The notes under the pieces were generated by a model that saw only the letters and a program-made list of their open reading frames with translations, was not told the DNA's origin and made no database searches. A stretch of DNA of 64,000 nucleotides from Paraferrimonas sedimenticola (GTDB taxonomy: Bacteria; Pseudomonadota; Gammaproteobacteria; Enterobacterales; Shewanellaceae): NCBI RefSeq assembly GCF_002282855.1, contig NZ_NRIR01000001.1:310001-374000 (forward strand), read 5' to 3'. Shown here one piece after another: positions 18,044-26,507 of this stretch (within the stretch, counting starts at the first letter, position 1; every line of letters starts with the position of its first letter). A program made the translations under genes and the position numbers.

Positions 18044-19990
18044 ATGGACAAAAGCAATAACAAAATTGGGAAGTACACCATTACCTCTGAGCTTGGTAGA
18101 GGCGCGATGGGCATCGTCTACAAAGGCGAAGATCCGGTAATTCACCGTGCCGTGGCCATAAAAACCCTTGCCCCCCAATATCAAGGCCCAGAACACCACG
18201 AACTGCAGGAGAGGTTTAAACACGAAGCCCAAGCCGCTGGCCGTCTAAATCACCCCAACATCATCAATGTTTACGAGTACGGTGAAGATGCAGGTACTGC
18301 CTACTTAGCCACTGAATTTGTCGATGGAAAAACGCTATCAGAGATAGAAGATACCGATCAGGTTTTTAGCCCACGAGAAGTCGCTGAAATCGTCCTAAAT
18401 GTATTGAATGCATTAGCTTATGCCCATCAAAATGGTGTGGTGCATCGCGATATTAAGCCGTCAAACATCATGCTAAGTAGCAGCGGCGAGGTAAAAATCG
18501 CCGATTTCGGAATTGCTCGTATCGAGTCGTCAGAATTGACTCAAATGGGTACGGTAATGGGCACCCCAGGCTATATGTCGCCAGAGCAACTCCTCGGAGA
18601 GCAAGTTGACCAAAGATCAGATTTGTTCTCGACAGGCGTATTGCTCTACGAGTTACTGATAAGGAAGCCTGCCTTTCGAGGTACCAATATCGCCTCGACG
18701 GCCTTTCAAGTGGTGCACACTGAACTGCAACCAATTTCAGAAATTGACCCCAACATTTCCGATGTCATCGACTCGGTTATCAGTAAGGCCTTGGCGAAAA
18801 AGCCCGATGATAGGTACGCAGACGCGCAGGCCTTCGCCGCGGATCTAAGCGCTTGCTTACCTGCTCTATCCTCAACCGCATCGGCTCAATCTAAGTTGGT
18901 CAGCAATGATGCAACTGTCATTCAAACCCCGCCAAGCCATCTAGTTTCGCCTGAAAAGTCACCGGAGACACCCGCCTCACCGCCCCAGTCAAACCAGCGA
19001 AAATCGAGCAAAGGGATTTGGCTTGGACTGATTGCCATAGCGGCGATTGGAGGTGGAGGCTTTTGGGGCAAAAAGATGCTCGACAGCGGTGAGCCAAAGC
19101 CGGTCCGCCAACAAGTGACATCGCCGACGGTCAAACCTCAAACTCAAGACCTAGCCAGCGCGGCTGAGACAGTGGACGCTCAAACTGAGCAACCTGGAGA
19201 TACCATTCAGGACTGTCCCTATTGTCCACAGCTAATTGTCGTGCCATCAGGTAGCTTTCTCAAAGGCTCTCCGGATTCCGAGCTGGGACGGCTAAGTAAC
19301 GAAGGGCCTCAGCATCAGGTGGATATTAACTACCAGTTTGCCGTGAGTAAGTTTGAGATTTCCAAACTTGAGTACTCCATATTTGTCAGCGACAGCAACT
19401 ATCAATCCAACGGCTGTTGGGTTTACGACGGTGAGTGGATTGAAAGACCCGATCACGGTTGGCAAAAACCGGGGTTCGAACAAGATGACACGCACCCAGC
19501 GACCTGTATTTCATGGGACGATGCCAAAGCCTACATTAACTGGCTTACTCAAAAAACCGGCCACGATTACCGACTTTTGAGCGCCGCAGAGTGGGAGTTT
19601 CTCGCGAGAACAGGAAGCGACAATCCATCGTGCACAGTGGCGAATCTGGCGGACCAAACCGCCGCACAAGCCTATCCAGGTTGGACAGTACACAGTTGCA
19701 CCGATGGCTTTGTGAATACCGCCCCAACTAGTGCCTTTCAAGCCAATGAGCTGGGTATCTACGGGCTTTCTGGCAACGTTTTCGAATGGGTCGAAGACTG
19801 CTGGAATCAAACTTACCAAGGGGCACCAACTGACGGTAGTGCCTGGTCAGATGGTGATTGTAGGCAGCGGGTCTTAAAAGGCGGCTCTTGGTTTAGCCAG
19901 CCGAATTTCGTTCGCTATGCTTTTCGAAACCACCTCAACAGCAATACTCGCGCCAGTACTCTGGGCTTTAGAATTGCCCGCACGCTATAG
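18044..19990 (+). CDS. PpkA-like Ser/Thr kinase fused to a periplasmic FGE-sulfatase-like domain
   Basis: The N-terminal part (about 11-275) is a Hanks-type kinase with glycine loop GRGAMG, catalytic Lys40 in VAIK, HRD Asp136, DFG Asp154 and GTPGYMSPEQ. A Pro/Ser-rich linker leads to one membrane segment (about 323-343). Residues about 385-648 form a formylglycine-generating-enzyme/sulfatase-modifying-factor domain (CISWDDAKAYINWL, LLSAAEWEF, GLSGNVFEWVED, KGGSWFSQPNF, LGFRIAR). The two catalytic Cys of true FGE align with Ser618 and Val623, so that domain should bind rather than oxidise. The kinase probably phosphorylates TagH. A TTG at 18026 would add six residues; neither start has a strong ribosome-binding site. 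Confidence 0.9.
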   Translation: MDKSNNKIGKYTITSELGRGAMGIVYKGEDPVIHRAVAIKTLAPQYQGPEHHELQERFKHEAQAAGRLNHPNIINVYEYGEDAGTAYLATEFVDGKTLSEIEDTDQVFSPREVAEIVLNVLNALAYAHQNGVVHRDIKPSNIMLSSSGEVKIADFGIARIESSELTQMGTVMGTPGYMSPEQLLGEQVDQRSDLFSTGVLLYELLIRKPAFRGTNIASTAFQVVHTELQPISEIDPNISDVIDSVISKALAKKPDDRYADAQAFAADLSACLPALSSTASAQSKLVSNDATVIQTPPSHLVSPEKSPETPASPPQSNQRKSSKGIWLGLIAIAAIGGGGFWGKKMLDSGEPKPVRQQVTSPTVKPQTQDLASAAETVDAQTEQPGDTIQDCPYCPQLIVVPSGSFLKGSPDSELGRLSNEGPQHQVDINYQFAVSKFEISKLEYSIFVSDSNYQSNGCWVYDGEWIERPDHGWQKPGFEQDDTHPATCISWDDAKAYINWLTQKTGHDYRLLSAAEWEFLARTGSDNPSCTVANLADQTAAQAYPGWTVHSCTDGFVNTAPTSAFQANELGIYGLSGNVFEWVEDCWNQTYQGAPTDGSAWSDGDCRQRVLKGGSWFSQPNFVRYAFRNHLNSNTRASTLGFRIARTL

Positions 19991-20034
19991 CGCTGCTTAA
20001 CCGAGATTGGATACTAGGAAATAGGGAGAATTTG

Positions 20035-20772
20035 ATGAAACCACAGAGCACCATTTTACTGATACTGTGCGGTGTCACCATGCTGTTGTTGAATGGCTGC
20101 GCCACTCGTACGCCAACCATAGCCCACACTCATATCGGTCATGCACTGGAGGGTTGGCACGACACGCCAAATCAAGCCGGACTATTGGTCACTGCCGAGC
20201 AAGCTGCGATCGTCGCCCATGACGCCGCAAAGGCTGCGGCAAAAAGCGACAATGATCTCGCGACCATCAAGCGCAATGTACAAATCGTCATTGACGCCAC
20301 CATACGCAACGAACCAGTCCCGAAAGGTGCCGACAAATACGCCGTTAAGAATGCCCTAATCGATGCCATTAGCCACATAGATTTCGCCGCTAATTCACCG
20401 GATGCATCGGCTAATGTGAAAGCCTTATCTAAGATGTTGGCAGAAAAACTACCACAGATTGTAGAGCGCTGTGATTTGATTGGCGTTCTGGGGCAAGACA
20501 TTTTGCTCGCCAAGTCCACCAATGAAGCTGCCCTGCTTACTCAAGAGTTGGTCAACCTCACTCGAGACAATTTATACGGCGCAGAAGCCTCCGGCAGCGC
20601 TTTTGGTTTAGCTCAGGTTCGGTCCGAAATTGAAAGCACTATCGCAGTGGAAGACCCAGCCTATTCGACCGTTGACCGTTGGTATTTGTTTAACCTAATC
20701 CAAATGCCATCAGGCGAGTGGTTATTTAAACAGTCAGATAAAGGCCATAGCGGGGACCACCGTGGTTATTAA
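20035..20772 (+). CDS. Outer-membrane lipoprotein of unknown function, kinase operon
   Basis: The 245-residue product has a lipoprotein signal with lipobox LNGC (Cys22) and Ala at +2, so outer-membrane sorting is expected. The rest is a mostly helical, Ala-rich periplasmic domain with no motif I can name. The ATG at 20035 follows AGGGAGAA; the frame also opens one codon earlier at a TTG. It is 44 bases after the kinase gene and overlaps the next gene. In Pseudomonas, the lipoprotein TagQ holds TagR at the outer membrane upstream of PpkA. This protein could play an analogous part, although I see no sequence relation. Confidence 0.85.
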   Translation: MKPQSTILLILCGVTMLLLNGCATRTPTIAHTHIGHALEGWHDTPNQAGLLVTAEQAAIVAHDAAKAAAKSDNDLATIKRNVQIVIDATIRNEPVPKGADKYAVKNALIDAISHIDFAANSPDASANVKALSKMLAEKLPQIVERCDLIGVLGQDILLAKSTNEAALLTQELVNLTRDNLYGAEASGSAFGLAQVRSEIESTIAVEDPAYSTVDRWYLFNLIQMPSGEWLFKQSDKGHSGDHRGY

Positions 20773-21826
20773 ACGGTTTATTTTTGTGACGCCCCAATTC
20801 TTATTCTGGGGCGCACTGGTGATATGCCTTTTTTGCAGCCGAGCGTACGCGGTTGAGTGCGACGGTTCAGCGTCCGAAGCTGCGATTAGCGCTTGCCAAC
20901 AGCAGCTGGCTGCCGAACCCCGCAATACCGATCTCAGAATAAAGCTCGCTGATGCACTAATACTTAGCGAACAATACGATTCCGCCGTAGCCACCCTAAG
21001 CCAAGGCATCACCATAAGTCCGAGTAATCAGGACTTAAAAGACAAGCTTGCCCAGGCCAAGAGCATTCAAGAAGAGCAGCGCTATATTGAGCAGAAGCGA
21101 CAACAAACAGAAGCCGCCTCCAGCCAACCAGATAGCGAAGCTAAGTTGCGAATGCACACCCTAAGATGCACCTCTCTGACGCCTGCAAGAGCATTAACTG
21201 CCTGCAATGATGGTCTGGCTATTGCGCCAAATAACCTTGAATTAATTGTCGGTAAAGCTGATGCACTTTTTGACTTGGGCCAGGTGACCAACGCCTTGTT
21301 GGGCTATCGACAAGCAGCTTCAATTGCCCCTTCCGATCAAAGTATTCAAACCAAACTGGCGTTGGCAAATTCCGCTCGACAAACCGTGGTAGACAGGTGT
21401 TTGGCTGAGGACGAGCAAGGCGCCTTGGCAGCCTGTGAGCAAGCCTTGATAGTGGGCCACCCCGATGAAATCCAAATACTAGTTCGTCAAGGAGAGTTAT
21501 TACAGACCTCTGGCGAAACCGAGCAGGCGTTAGCAGCCTATCTGCAAGCTCAACAACGAGATCCAAACGATGAAACCATTAATGCAGCTGTCGCGAGTTT
21601 AACCGAACCGGTTGAAACTGAAGCGAAAATAACGGCAGCAGCACCAGCTCAGTCTCCTCAGCCTCAACCGGAAGAACCGCAATTGAGTGAATCTCCGGTG
21701 GATACCGTAGCGGCTACAATAGAGCCGCAACAACAGGATGAAGTCGTTCCACAGCCGGTCGCGCAAGAGCAAGCTCCCCCACGAAAATTTGACAATGGCC
21801 CTTTGAGAAATGGTGTCACTTTTTAG
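20762..21826 (+). CDS. Secreted TPR-like repeat protein with three CX11C units
   Basis: The 354-residue protein starts at GTG, 11 bases inside the preceding gene. A signal peptide ends at about residue 30 (AYA, then VEC). The mature part holds TPR-like helix pairs with typical spacing (ALSP/APNN turns). Three of the repeat units begin with a Cys pair of identical spacing: C33-C45, C136-C148 and C213-C225. These would form disulfides in the periplasm. A Pro/Gln/Glu-rich tail (about 285-345) ends the protein. Its role is unknown; the operon position suggests work with the kinase-FGE protein and the lipoprotein. Confidence 0.85.
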   Translation: MVIKRFIFVTPQFLFWGALVICLFCSRAYAVECDGSASEAAISACQQQLAAEPRNTDLRIKLADALILSEQYDSAVATLSQGITISPSNQDLKDKLAQAKSIQEEQRYIEQKRQQTEAASSQPDSEAKLRMHTLRCTSLTPARALTACNDGLAIAPNNLELIVGKADALFDLGQVTNALLGYRQAASIAPSDQSIQTKLALANSARQTVVDRCLAEDEQGALAACEQALIVGHPDEIQILVRQGELLQTSGETEQALAAYLQAQQRDPNDETINAAVASLTEPVETEAKITAAAPAQSPQPQPEEPQLSESPVDTVAATIEPQQQDEVVPQPVAQEQAPPRKFDNGPLRNGVTF

Positions 21827-22060
21827 CGCGCTCAACCTAACATTTTTCGTCAAACGGCAAACTTGACGACCTTATTTCTGACTACTAGGCTTTGCTGAAC
21901 TTCAGCGACAAGAAGAGCTTCTAGCTCGAACATCTAGCAATTAGATGTTGTATAGGAACAGATAAGCAGACGGAGTATGCAGTCGGCGACACAGTTTCAT
22001 GGACCATGTGTCTCCAAAAGCTTCGGAATGGCTAATTTCATAGGCTTTTGAAGGTGCGAC
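21827..22060 (+). promoter_or_regulatory. Hairpin-rich leader upstream of the surface-protein/cytochrome operon
   Basis: Five short perfect inverted repeats follow one another: CGTCAA/TTGACG (21848-21868), GCTGAA/TTCAGC (21894-21906), AGAAG/CTTCT (21911-21922), AACATCTA/TAGATGTT (21939-21959) and CATGG/CCATG (21998-22008). None is followed by a T-run, so they do not look like simple terminators. An AAGGTG precedes the ATG at 22061. A structured 5' RNA leader or operator array is possible. I could not match it to a known riboswitch class by eye. Confidence 0.4.
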
Positions 22061-25000
22061 ATGAAAGAACGGGCACGAGTCGGATTGTTTTCGACGCTAA
22101 TGGTTTTCAGCGGTTACTGCTTTGCTTACCCTTCGAACTTCAGCACTAACTTTCCTAGCGATGATTTCTGGTTAAACAAGCACCAAGCTCCGAGTATGCG
22201 AAGCTGCCAAGGCTCTGGGTGCCATGACCTTTCAACTTCACATTCAGCCGCGCTTGATACTCGTCCCTCAACTTCTGCATCTGGGCCTATTACAGTATTG
22301 CCCAACACAGAGTTAGCCTTGCAGCTAAACCTCAATGCGGGTGTCCTTAGCAATAGCGGTAACAATACAGCCCTTTATCAGGTGGATAGAGAAAGCAAGG
22401 TACCTCAAGGGCAGCCAATAAGTTTGAGCGCTGGGGGGGGAATGAAGTTAATAGGGCCAGATACTCCCCCCAATGGCTCTGGCTTCCAGCTAATTCATTC
22501 GAATACAGGGGACAAACTAAAGTCTTGGGAATTTGATTGGACCAGCGATCCAAATCCCGGTTTTTTTAAGCTCTTCTCCTGCGTTGGCTTTGGAGAAGAC
22601 TCTGCTAATTTAGATTACCTGCTTAACCCCGATCCTCAAGACCCAGTAGATGGGGTTAGAAACACCGCTCGCTGTTTAGTTACTTGTGTGGCTAGAGAAA
22701 TTGTCGTAAATACGCCCCCTAACGCCTCTGGCACTATAGTAGAGGCAACCGAAGACGACGAGCCATTTCGGTTTAACGCCTGCCCGTTTGATGACCCTGG
22801 TGACGATCCATCCGTAGACTCGATACGCATCATCTCCCCAACTGTCCCATCCAATGGTTTTGAACGAGTCAATAATACAGACTGTGATTTTCGCTACACA
22901 GTACCGGAGCAATTTAATTCTCTTGGAGAAGGAGAAAGCGAGACAGTACGGGTGGACTACATCATTCAAGATGACTTTGGCGGTACTGCTTCAAGCTCAG
23001 CTCGTATCAATATCAATGGCGTAAATGACCTGCCAACCGGAATGGATATCAACATCTTTCTCAACGAGCCAGGGGTAGAGGAAACCCTTTCCTCAGAAGA
23101 GTTAAGCCTGAGCGACCCCGATACGAATGACCGCGTGTATGTGGTCAGTTATGACGATCTCCCCGGTGACTTTGCGCCAACCCTTCCACAAAACGGCGCA
23201 GTCGTTATTGACTCTGAAACCAATCAGATCAGTTACAACCACAATTCAGAAAGCGACGTTTATATCGACGAGTTTACCTTCTACATTGCGGACCGCCCGC
23301 CAACGACGGCTGATTTCGCCCGATACATCGTTGGCCCATACACTGCCAGAGTCGCGGTTAATGTGCCCAACGTAAATGATCCGCCAAGATTCCGCTCGCA
23401 ACCATCAACTAGCGCAATCGAGGGCGAAGAATACGCCTATGACCTAGACATGTACGACGCTGAAGACCCAACCGGAGCAGGGCTGACTTATGCCTTAACA
23501 GGTCAACCTGACGGAATGACCATTTCAGCTAGTGGTGAGATCCGTTGGACACCGCCACAAACCAGTATGTTCGATTTTGAATATGGGCCAATTACCGTTA
23601 CCGCCCGTGACCAAGGTGGCGACAACCAAGGCCCACAACAATCCGAGCAGACATTCTCGATCATCGTTAGCCCACCGGACCAAGACAATGATCGAGTTGC
23701 TGACTACGACGACAACTGCCCAGCACTCAGTAATCCTGGTCAGGACGACTATGACGGTGACGACATTGGCGATCTCTGCGACGAGGATGGCGACAATGAT
23801 GGCATCTACGATGTTGCTGAAATTTTCAATCAGCTCAACCCATACGAGCCAAATGACGCCAGCCAAGATAAAGATGGCGATGGCTTGTCCAATTTAGAAG
23901 AATTCCTGACTTGTTTAGCCAATCAAGACCTTGATTGTCAGGCCATTTCTATCGACTCTGTTGGCCCTGTCATCAGCGCCGAGAATATTGAGATTGTATC
24001 AACGGGTTTGTTCACCCCAGTTGACCTGACAGCAACCGCCGTTGACAGTGGCCAGCCAGTGGGAGTGGTGTCCGATGCAGCTTCTTTATTCCGTCCAGGG
24101 CGTCACTTGGTCAACTGGAATGCTACCGATTTAGCTGGCAACACTAGCACCCAAGTGCAGCGACTAGATATCTTACCGATTGTCTCTCTTGGCGGTGGCC
24201 AGGTAGCCGCTGAAGGAACGACTGTGAGCTTCAGTGTAAGCATGAATGGGGTTTCACCAGACCCTGATGCGCCAGTACAAGTGAACTATACCGTTGGCGG
24301 AACCGCTTCAGAGGACGATCACACTCTCCAAGCTGGTACTGTTGAAATTGCTCCTGGGCAAGCCTCGGCTGAGGTTACTTTCGAAGTCATCATGGATAAT
24401 GCCGCTGAAGACAACGAAACTGTTGTTGTCGATATCACCAGCCTACAAGGCAAAGCCGTGTTGTCGAACGAGCGCAGTTACACTGTGATGATAACCGACA
24501 ACAATGTCGCCCCAGTTGGCCAAATAGCCATAACACAGGGCGGTTTGAATTTGGGGCGTTATGCCTATAAAGACAGAGGGCAGTGTATCGATGTAATGGC
24601 AAATGTGACTGATGCCAATGGCGATACGCTCCAATTCGATTGGAGTAGTAGTGATCAGCTACTGATTCAAAGCCCCTGCCAAGGTGCCCCAGCTTCTAAT
24701 AACAGTCTCTCCATAGACGCTACAAACATAGCAGCGGGATTCTATCGATTAGAAGCACTGGTGAGTGATGGACAAAACGAAATCAAGTTAACCTCAATAT
24801 TGGTAGTTGAGGATACGACTCCAGTATTGGGTAACACAGATTCCGACAATGACGATATCCCAGATAGTACTGAAGGCATCGAAGACAGCGATGGCGATGG
24901 CACCCCTGATTACCTAGACCCAGTAGACGCTGTTGCATTCCAGCCGCTGAGAGTATCCGCCACTGAAGAGTCGAGACTCACTCTAGTTCAGTCGAGTAAT

Positions 25001-25597
25001 GGGGTGGCCTTGTTGGTTGGAGACGCAGCGATACTTGCCGGCCTGCAAGGCACAATTATTACGTCACAACAATTGTTTTCGGTAACCGATACTGCAGCGG
25101 ATCCCGATTACGATTTGGTCGGTGACCTGTTTGACCTAAGGCTCAGAGGCCTAACTGATGCCAATCCAAGTGCCTCTATCGTACTGCCTCTAAAAGTTAG
25201 TGTGCCGCCCAATGCAATTCTTCGCACTGCAACCCCTGACGGCTGGAATACGTTTAGCAGTAGCTCGAGCGAAGTGATTCGCACCGCACAAAGGATTGAC
25301 GGCGCCTGCCCTGCTCTAGGCTCAAGTCAGTACAGTGATGGTTTGCAGGTTTACGCTGAATGCTTGGAAGTATCAATCCAAGATGCCGGCGCAAACGATG
25401 CCGACCAATCTAAAAATGGAGCGGTTAGCCTGACCCTCTCCTTAGCAGTGGAAAAAACCGATACCACAACCACCAGACCAGAGCCACCGACAGCGCCCGA
25501 AGGCGGTAGCGGAGCCATGAGTATATGGTGGCTGGTTATTCCTATTATGCTCGGCGTTTATCGTCGCTATTTCAAAGGAAAGTTCTATGAAATGTAG
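22061..25597 (+). CDS. Multidomain GlyGly-CTERM surface protein with an N-terminal CX4CH motif
   Basis: The 1178-residue protein has a signal peptide (cleavage near residue 22) and then a CX4CH motif at Cys49-Cys54-His55, a possible covalent haem site. Cadherin/Ig-like beta domains occupy about 220-540. Thrombospondin type 3-like Asp-rich calcium repeats follow (about 540-615; DQDNDRVADYDDNC, GDGLSNLEEF), then a Calx-beta-like domain (about 705-815). The last domain has the ANDAD-type motif common before GlyGly-CTERM tails. The C-terminus has a Gly-Gly-Ser-Gly, a hydrophobic segment and Arg/Lys, the pattern cut by rhombosortase. It therefore probably leaves the cell by type II secretion. It overlaps the next gene by 11 bases. 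Confidence 0.88.
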   Translation: MKERARVGLFSTLMVFSGYCFAYPSNFSTNFPSDDFWLNKHQAPSMRSCQGSGCHDLSTSHSAALDTRPSTSASGPITVLPNTELALQLNLNAGVLSNSGNNTALYQVDRESKVPQGQPISLSAGGGMKLIGPDTPPNGSGFQLIHSNTGDKLKSWEFDWTSDPNPGFFKLFSCVGFGEDSANLDYLLNPDPQDPVDGVRNTARCLVTCVAREIVVNTPPNASGTIVEATEDDEPFRFNACPFDDPGDDPSVDSIRIISPTVPSNGFERVNNTDCDFRYTVPEQFNSLGEGESETVRVDYIIQDDFGGTASSSARININGVNDLPTGMDINIFLNEPGVEETLSSEELSLSDPDTNDRVYVVSYDDLPGDFAPTLPQNGAVVIDSETNQISYNHNSESDVYIDEFTFYIADRPPTTADFARYIVGPYTARVAVNVPNVNDPPRFRSQPSTSAIEGEEYAYDLDMYDAEDPTGAGLTYALTGQPDGMTISASGEIRWTPPQTSMFDFEYGPITVTARDQGGDNQGPQQSEQTFSIIVSPPDQDNDRVADYDDNCPALSNPGQDDYDGDDIGDLCDEDGDNDGIYDVAEIFNQLNPYEPNDASQDKDGDGLSNLEEFLTCLANQDLDCQAISIDSVGPVISAENIEIVSTGLFTPVDLTATAVDSGQPVGVVSDAASLFRPGRHLVNWNATDLAGNTSTQVQRLDILPIVSLGGGQVAAEGTTVSFSVSMNGVSPDPDAPVQVNYTVGGTASEDDHTLQAGTVEIAPGQASAEVTFEVIMDNAAEDNETVVVDITSLQGKAVLSNERSYTVMITDNNVAPVGQIAITQGGLNLGRYAYKDRGQCIDVMANVTDANGDTLQFDWSSSDQLLIQSPCQGAPASNNSLSIDATNIAAGFYRLEALVSDGQNEIKLTSILVVEDTTPVLGNTDSDNDDIPDSTEGIEDSDGDGTPDYLDPVDAVAFQPLRVSATEESRLTLVQSSNGVALLVGDAAILAGLQGTIITSQQLFSVTDTAADPDYDLVGDLFDLRLRGLTDANPSASIVLPLKVSVPPNAILRTATPDGWNTFSSSSSEVIRTAQRIDGACPALGSSQYSDGLQVYAECLEVSIQDAGANDADQSKNGAVSLTLSLAVEKTDTTTTRPEPPTAPEGGSGAMSIWWLVIPIMLGVYRRYFKGKFYEM

Positions 25598-26504
25598 AGC
25601 ATTCACGCCAGCCTTTATTGTTTTTGGCGCGTTGGCCACTGTGCCCGCCCAAGCTGACGAAGCGGCAATTGAACCTGAAAGTCGTTGGTCGCCTGATATC
25701 CGACTGTCGCTTGGGCGAAATGACAACATTGGTAATGCTGAGCTTAAAAGAGACATAGTTGACGACAACTTTGCGACTCTATCTGCAGGCCTTAGCTATC
25801 GCTGGCCAATAACGCCTTTGCAAACCCTATCAATTAGGGGGTTTGCCGAAGCTCAGAGAGTGGAAGCCGTAAAGGACCTGAGTCGATATTCAGGCGGGGC
25901 CGAAATCAGTTATCGCTTTCGCTTCAATCCTATGCCCACATCATGGTCAATTACCGCCAATCTTTTTGCTCAGGTTGATGACTACCAAACCCATCGTCAG
26001 CGCGACGGCCAAATGTATACGGGCCAGTTGATTGCTGACAAACCCATATCTGATGTTTGGTCTGCTTCTGTTGGTCTGGAATACCGTCACAGAGACGCAC
26101 ATAGCGATGTTTGGGATTTACGCCGTACTCGAGGGTTTGTTAGTAGCCGCTACGAGTTTGTTCCAACTTGGTCGATAAGCGGGACCTATAGCTACATTGA
26201 TGGTGATGTAGCGTCCACAACCAGAGCCATATTTCCCGATGGCACCCCAGCGGACGATATCTTTAAATTGGTGCAGGCAGCCGATGCCATCGAAATCGAT
26301 CAGGCCTTTACTGCCGCATTTGACGGGATTTGGATTGGTTACCGGCTACCAGCAAAAACGCACACTTTAAAACTTGGTGTGGATAAACGCTTTGCCAACA
26401 AGTTGGTATTGGATTTATCGGCTATGCGAGTCATTGCCAATGCCAGAGGTGGTAATAAATACAGAAATTGGATCTTCGGTCTTTCTCTTCAGAAAAGGTT
26501 TTAA
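25587..26504 (+). CDS. Outer-membrane beta-barrel protein, 305 residues
   Basis: A signal peptide ends near residue 23 (PAQA, then DEA). The mature part is rich in alternating amphipathic strands with aromatic ends (ATLSAGLSYRW, WSASVGLEYRHR, WSISGTYSYIDG) and ends in Phe after LSLQKRF, the outer-membrane insertion signature. By length it could form a barrel of about 12 strands. I do not recognise a specific family. The gene is coupled to the GlyGly-CTERM gene by an 11-base overlap and to the cytochrome lipoprotein gene by a three-base gap, so the three products probably act together. Confidence 0.85.
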   Translation: MKCRAFTPAFIVFGALATVPAQADEAAIEPESRWSPDIRLSLGRNDNIGNAELKRDIVDDNFATLSAGLSYRWPITPLQTLSIRGFAEAQRVEAVKDLSRYSGGAEISYRFRFNPMPTSWSITANLFAQVDDYQTHRQRDGQMYTGQLIADKPISDVWSASVGLEYRHRDAHSDVWDLRRTRGFVSSRYEFVPTWSISGTYSYIDGDVASTTRAIFPDGTPADDIFKLVQAADAIEIDQAFTAAFDGIWIGYRLPAKTHTLKLGVDKRFANKLVLDLSAMRVIANARGGNKYRNWIFGLSLQKRF

Positions 26505-26507
26505 GCC

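Noticed and set aside
21827-22060. Cyclic-di-GMP riboswitch in the operon leader
   Set aside because: The leader has hairpins but not the conserved GEMM sequence blocks, so a named class is not supported.
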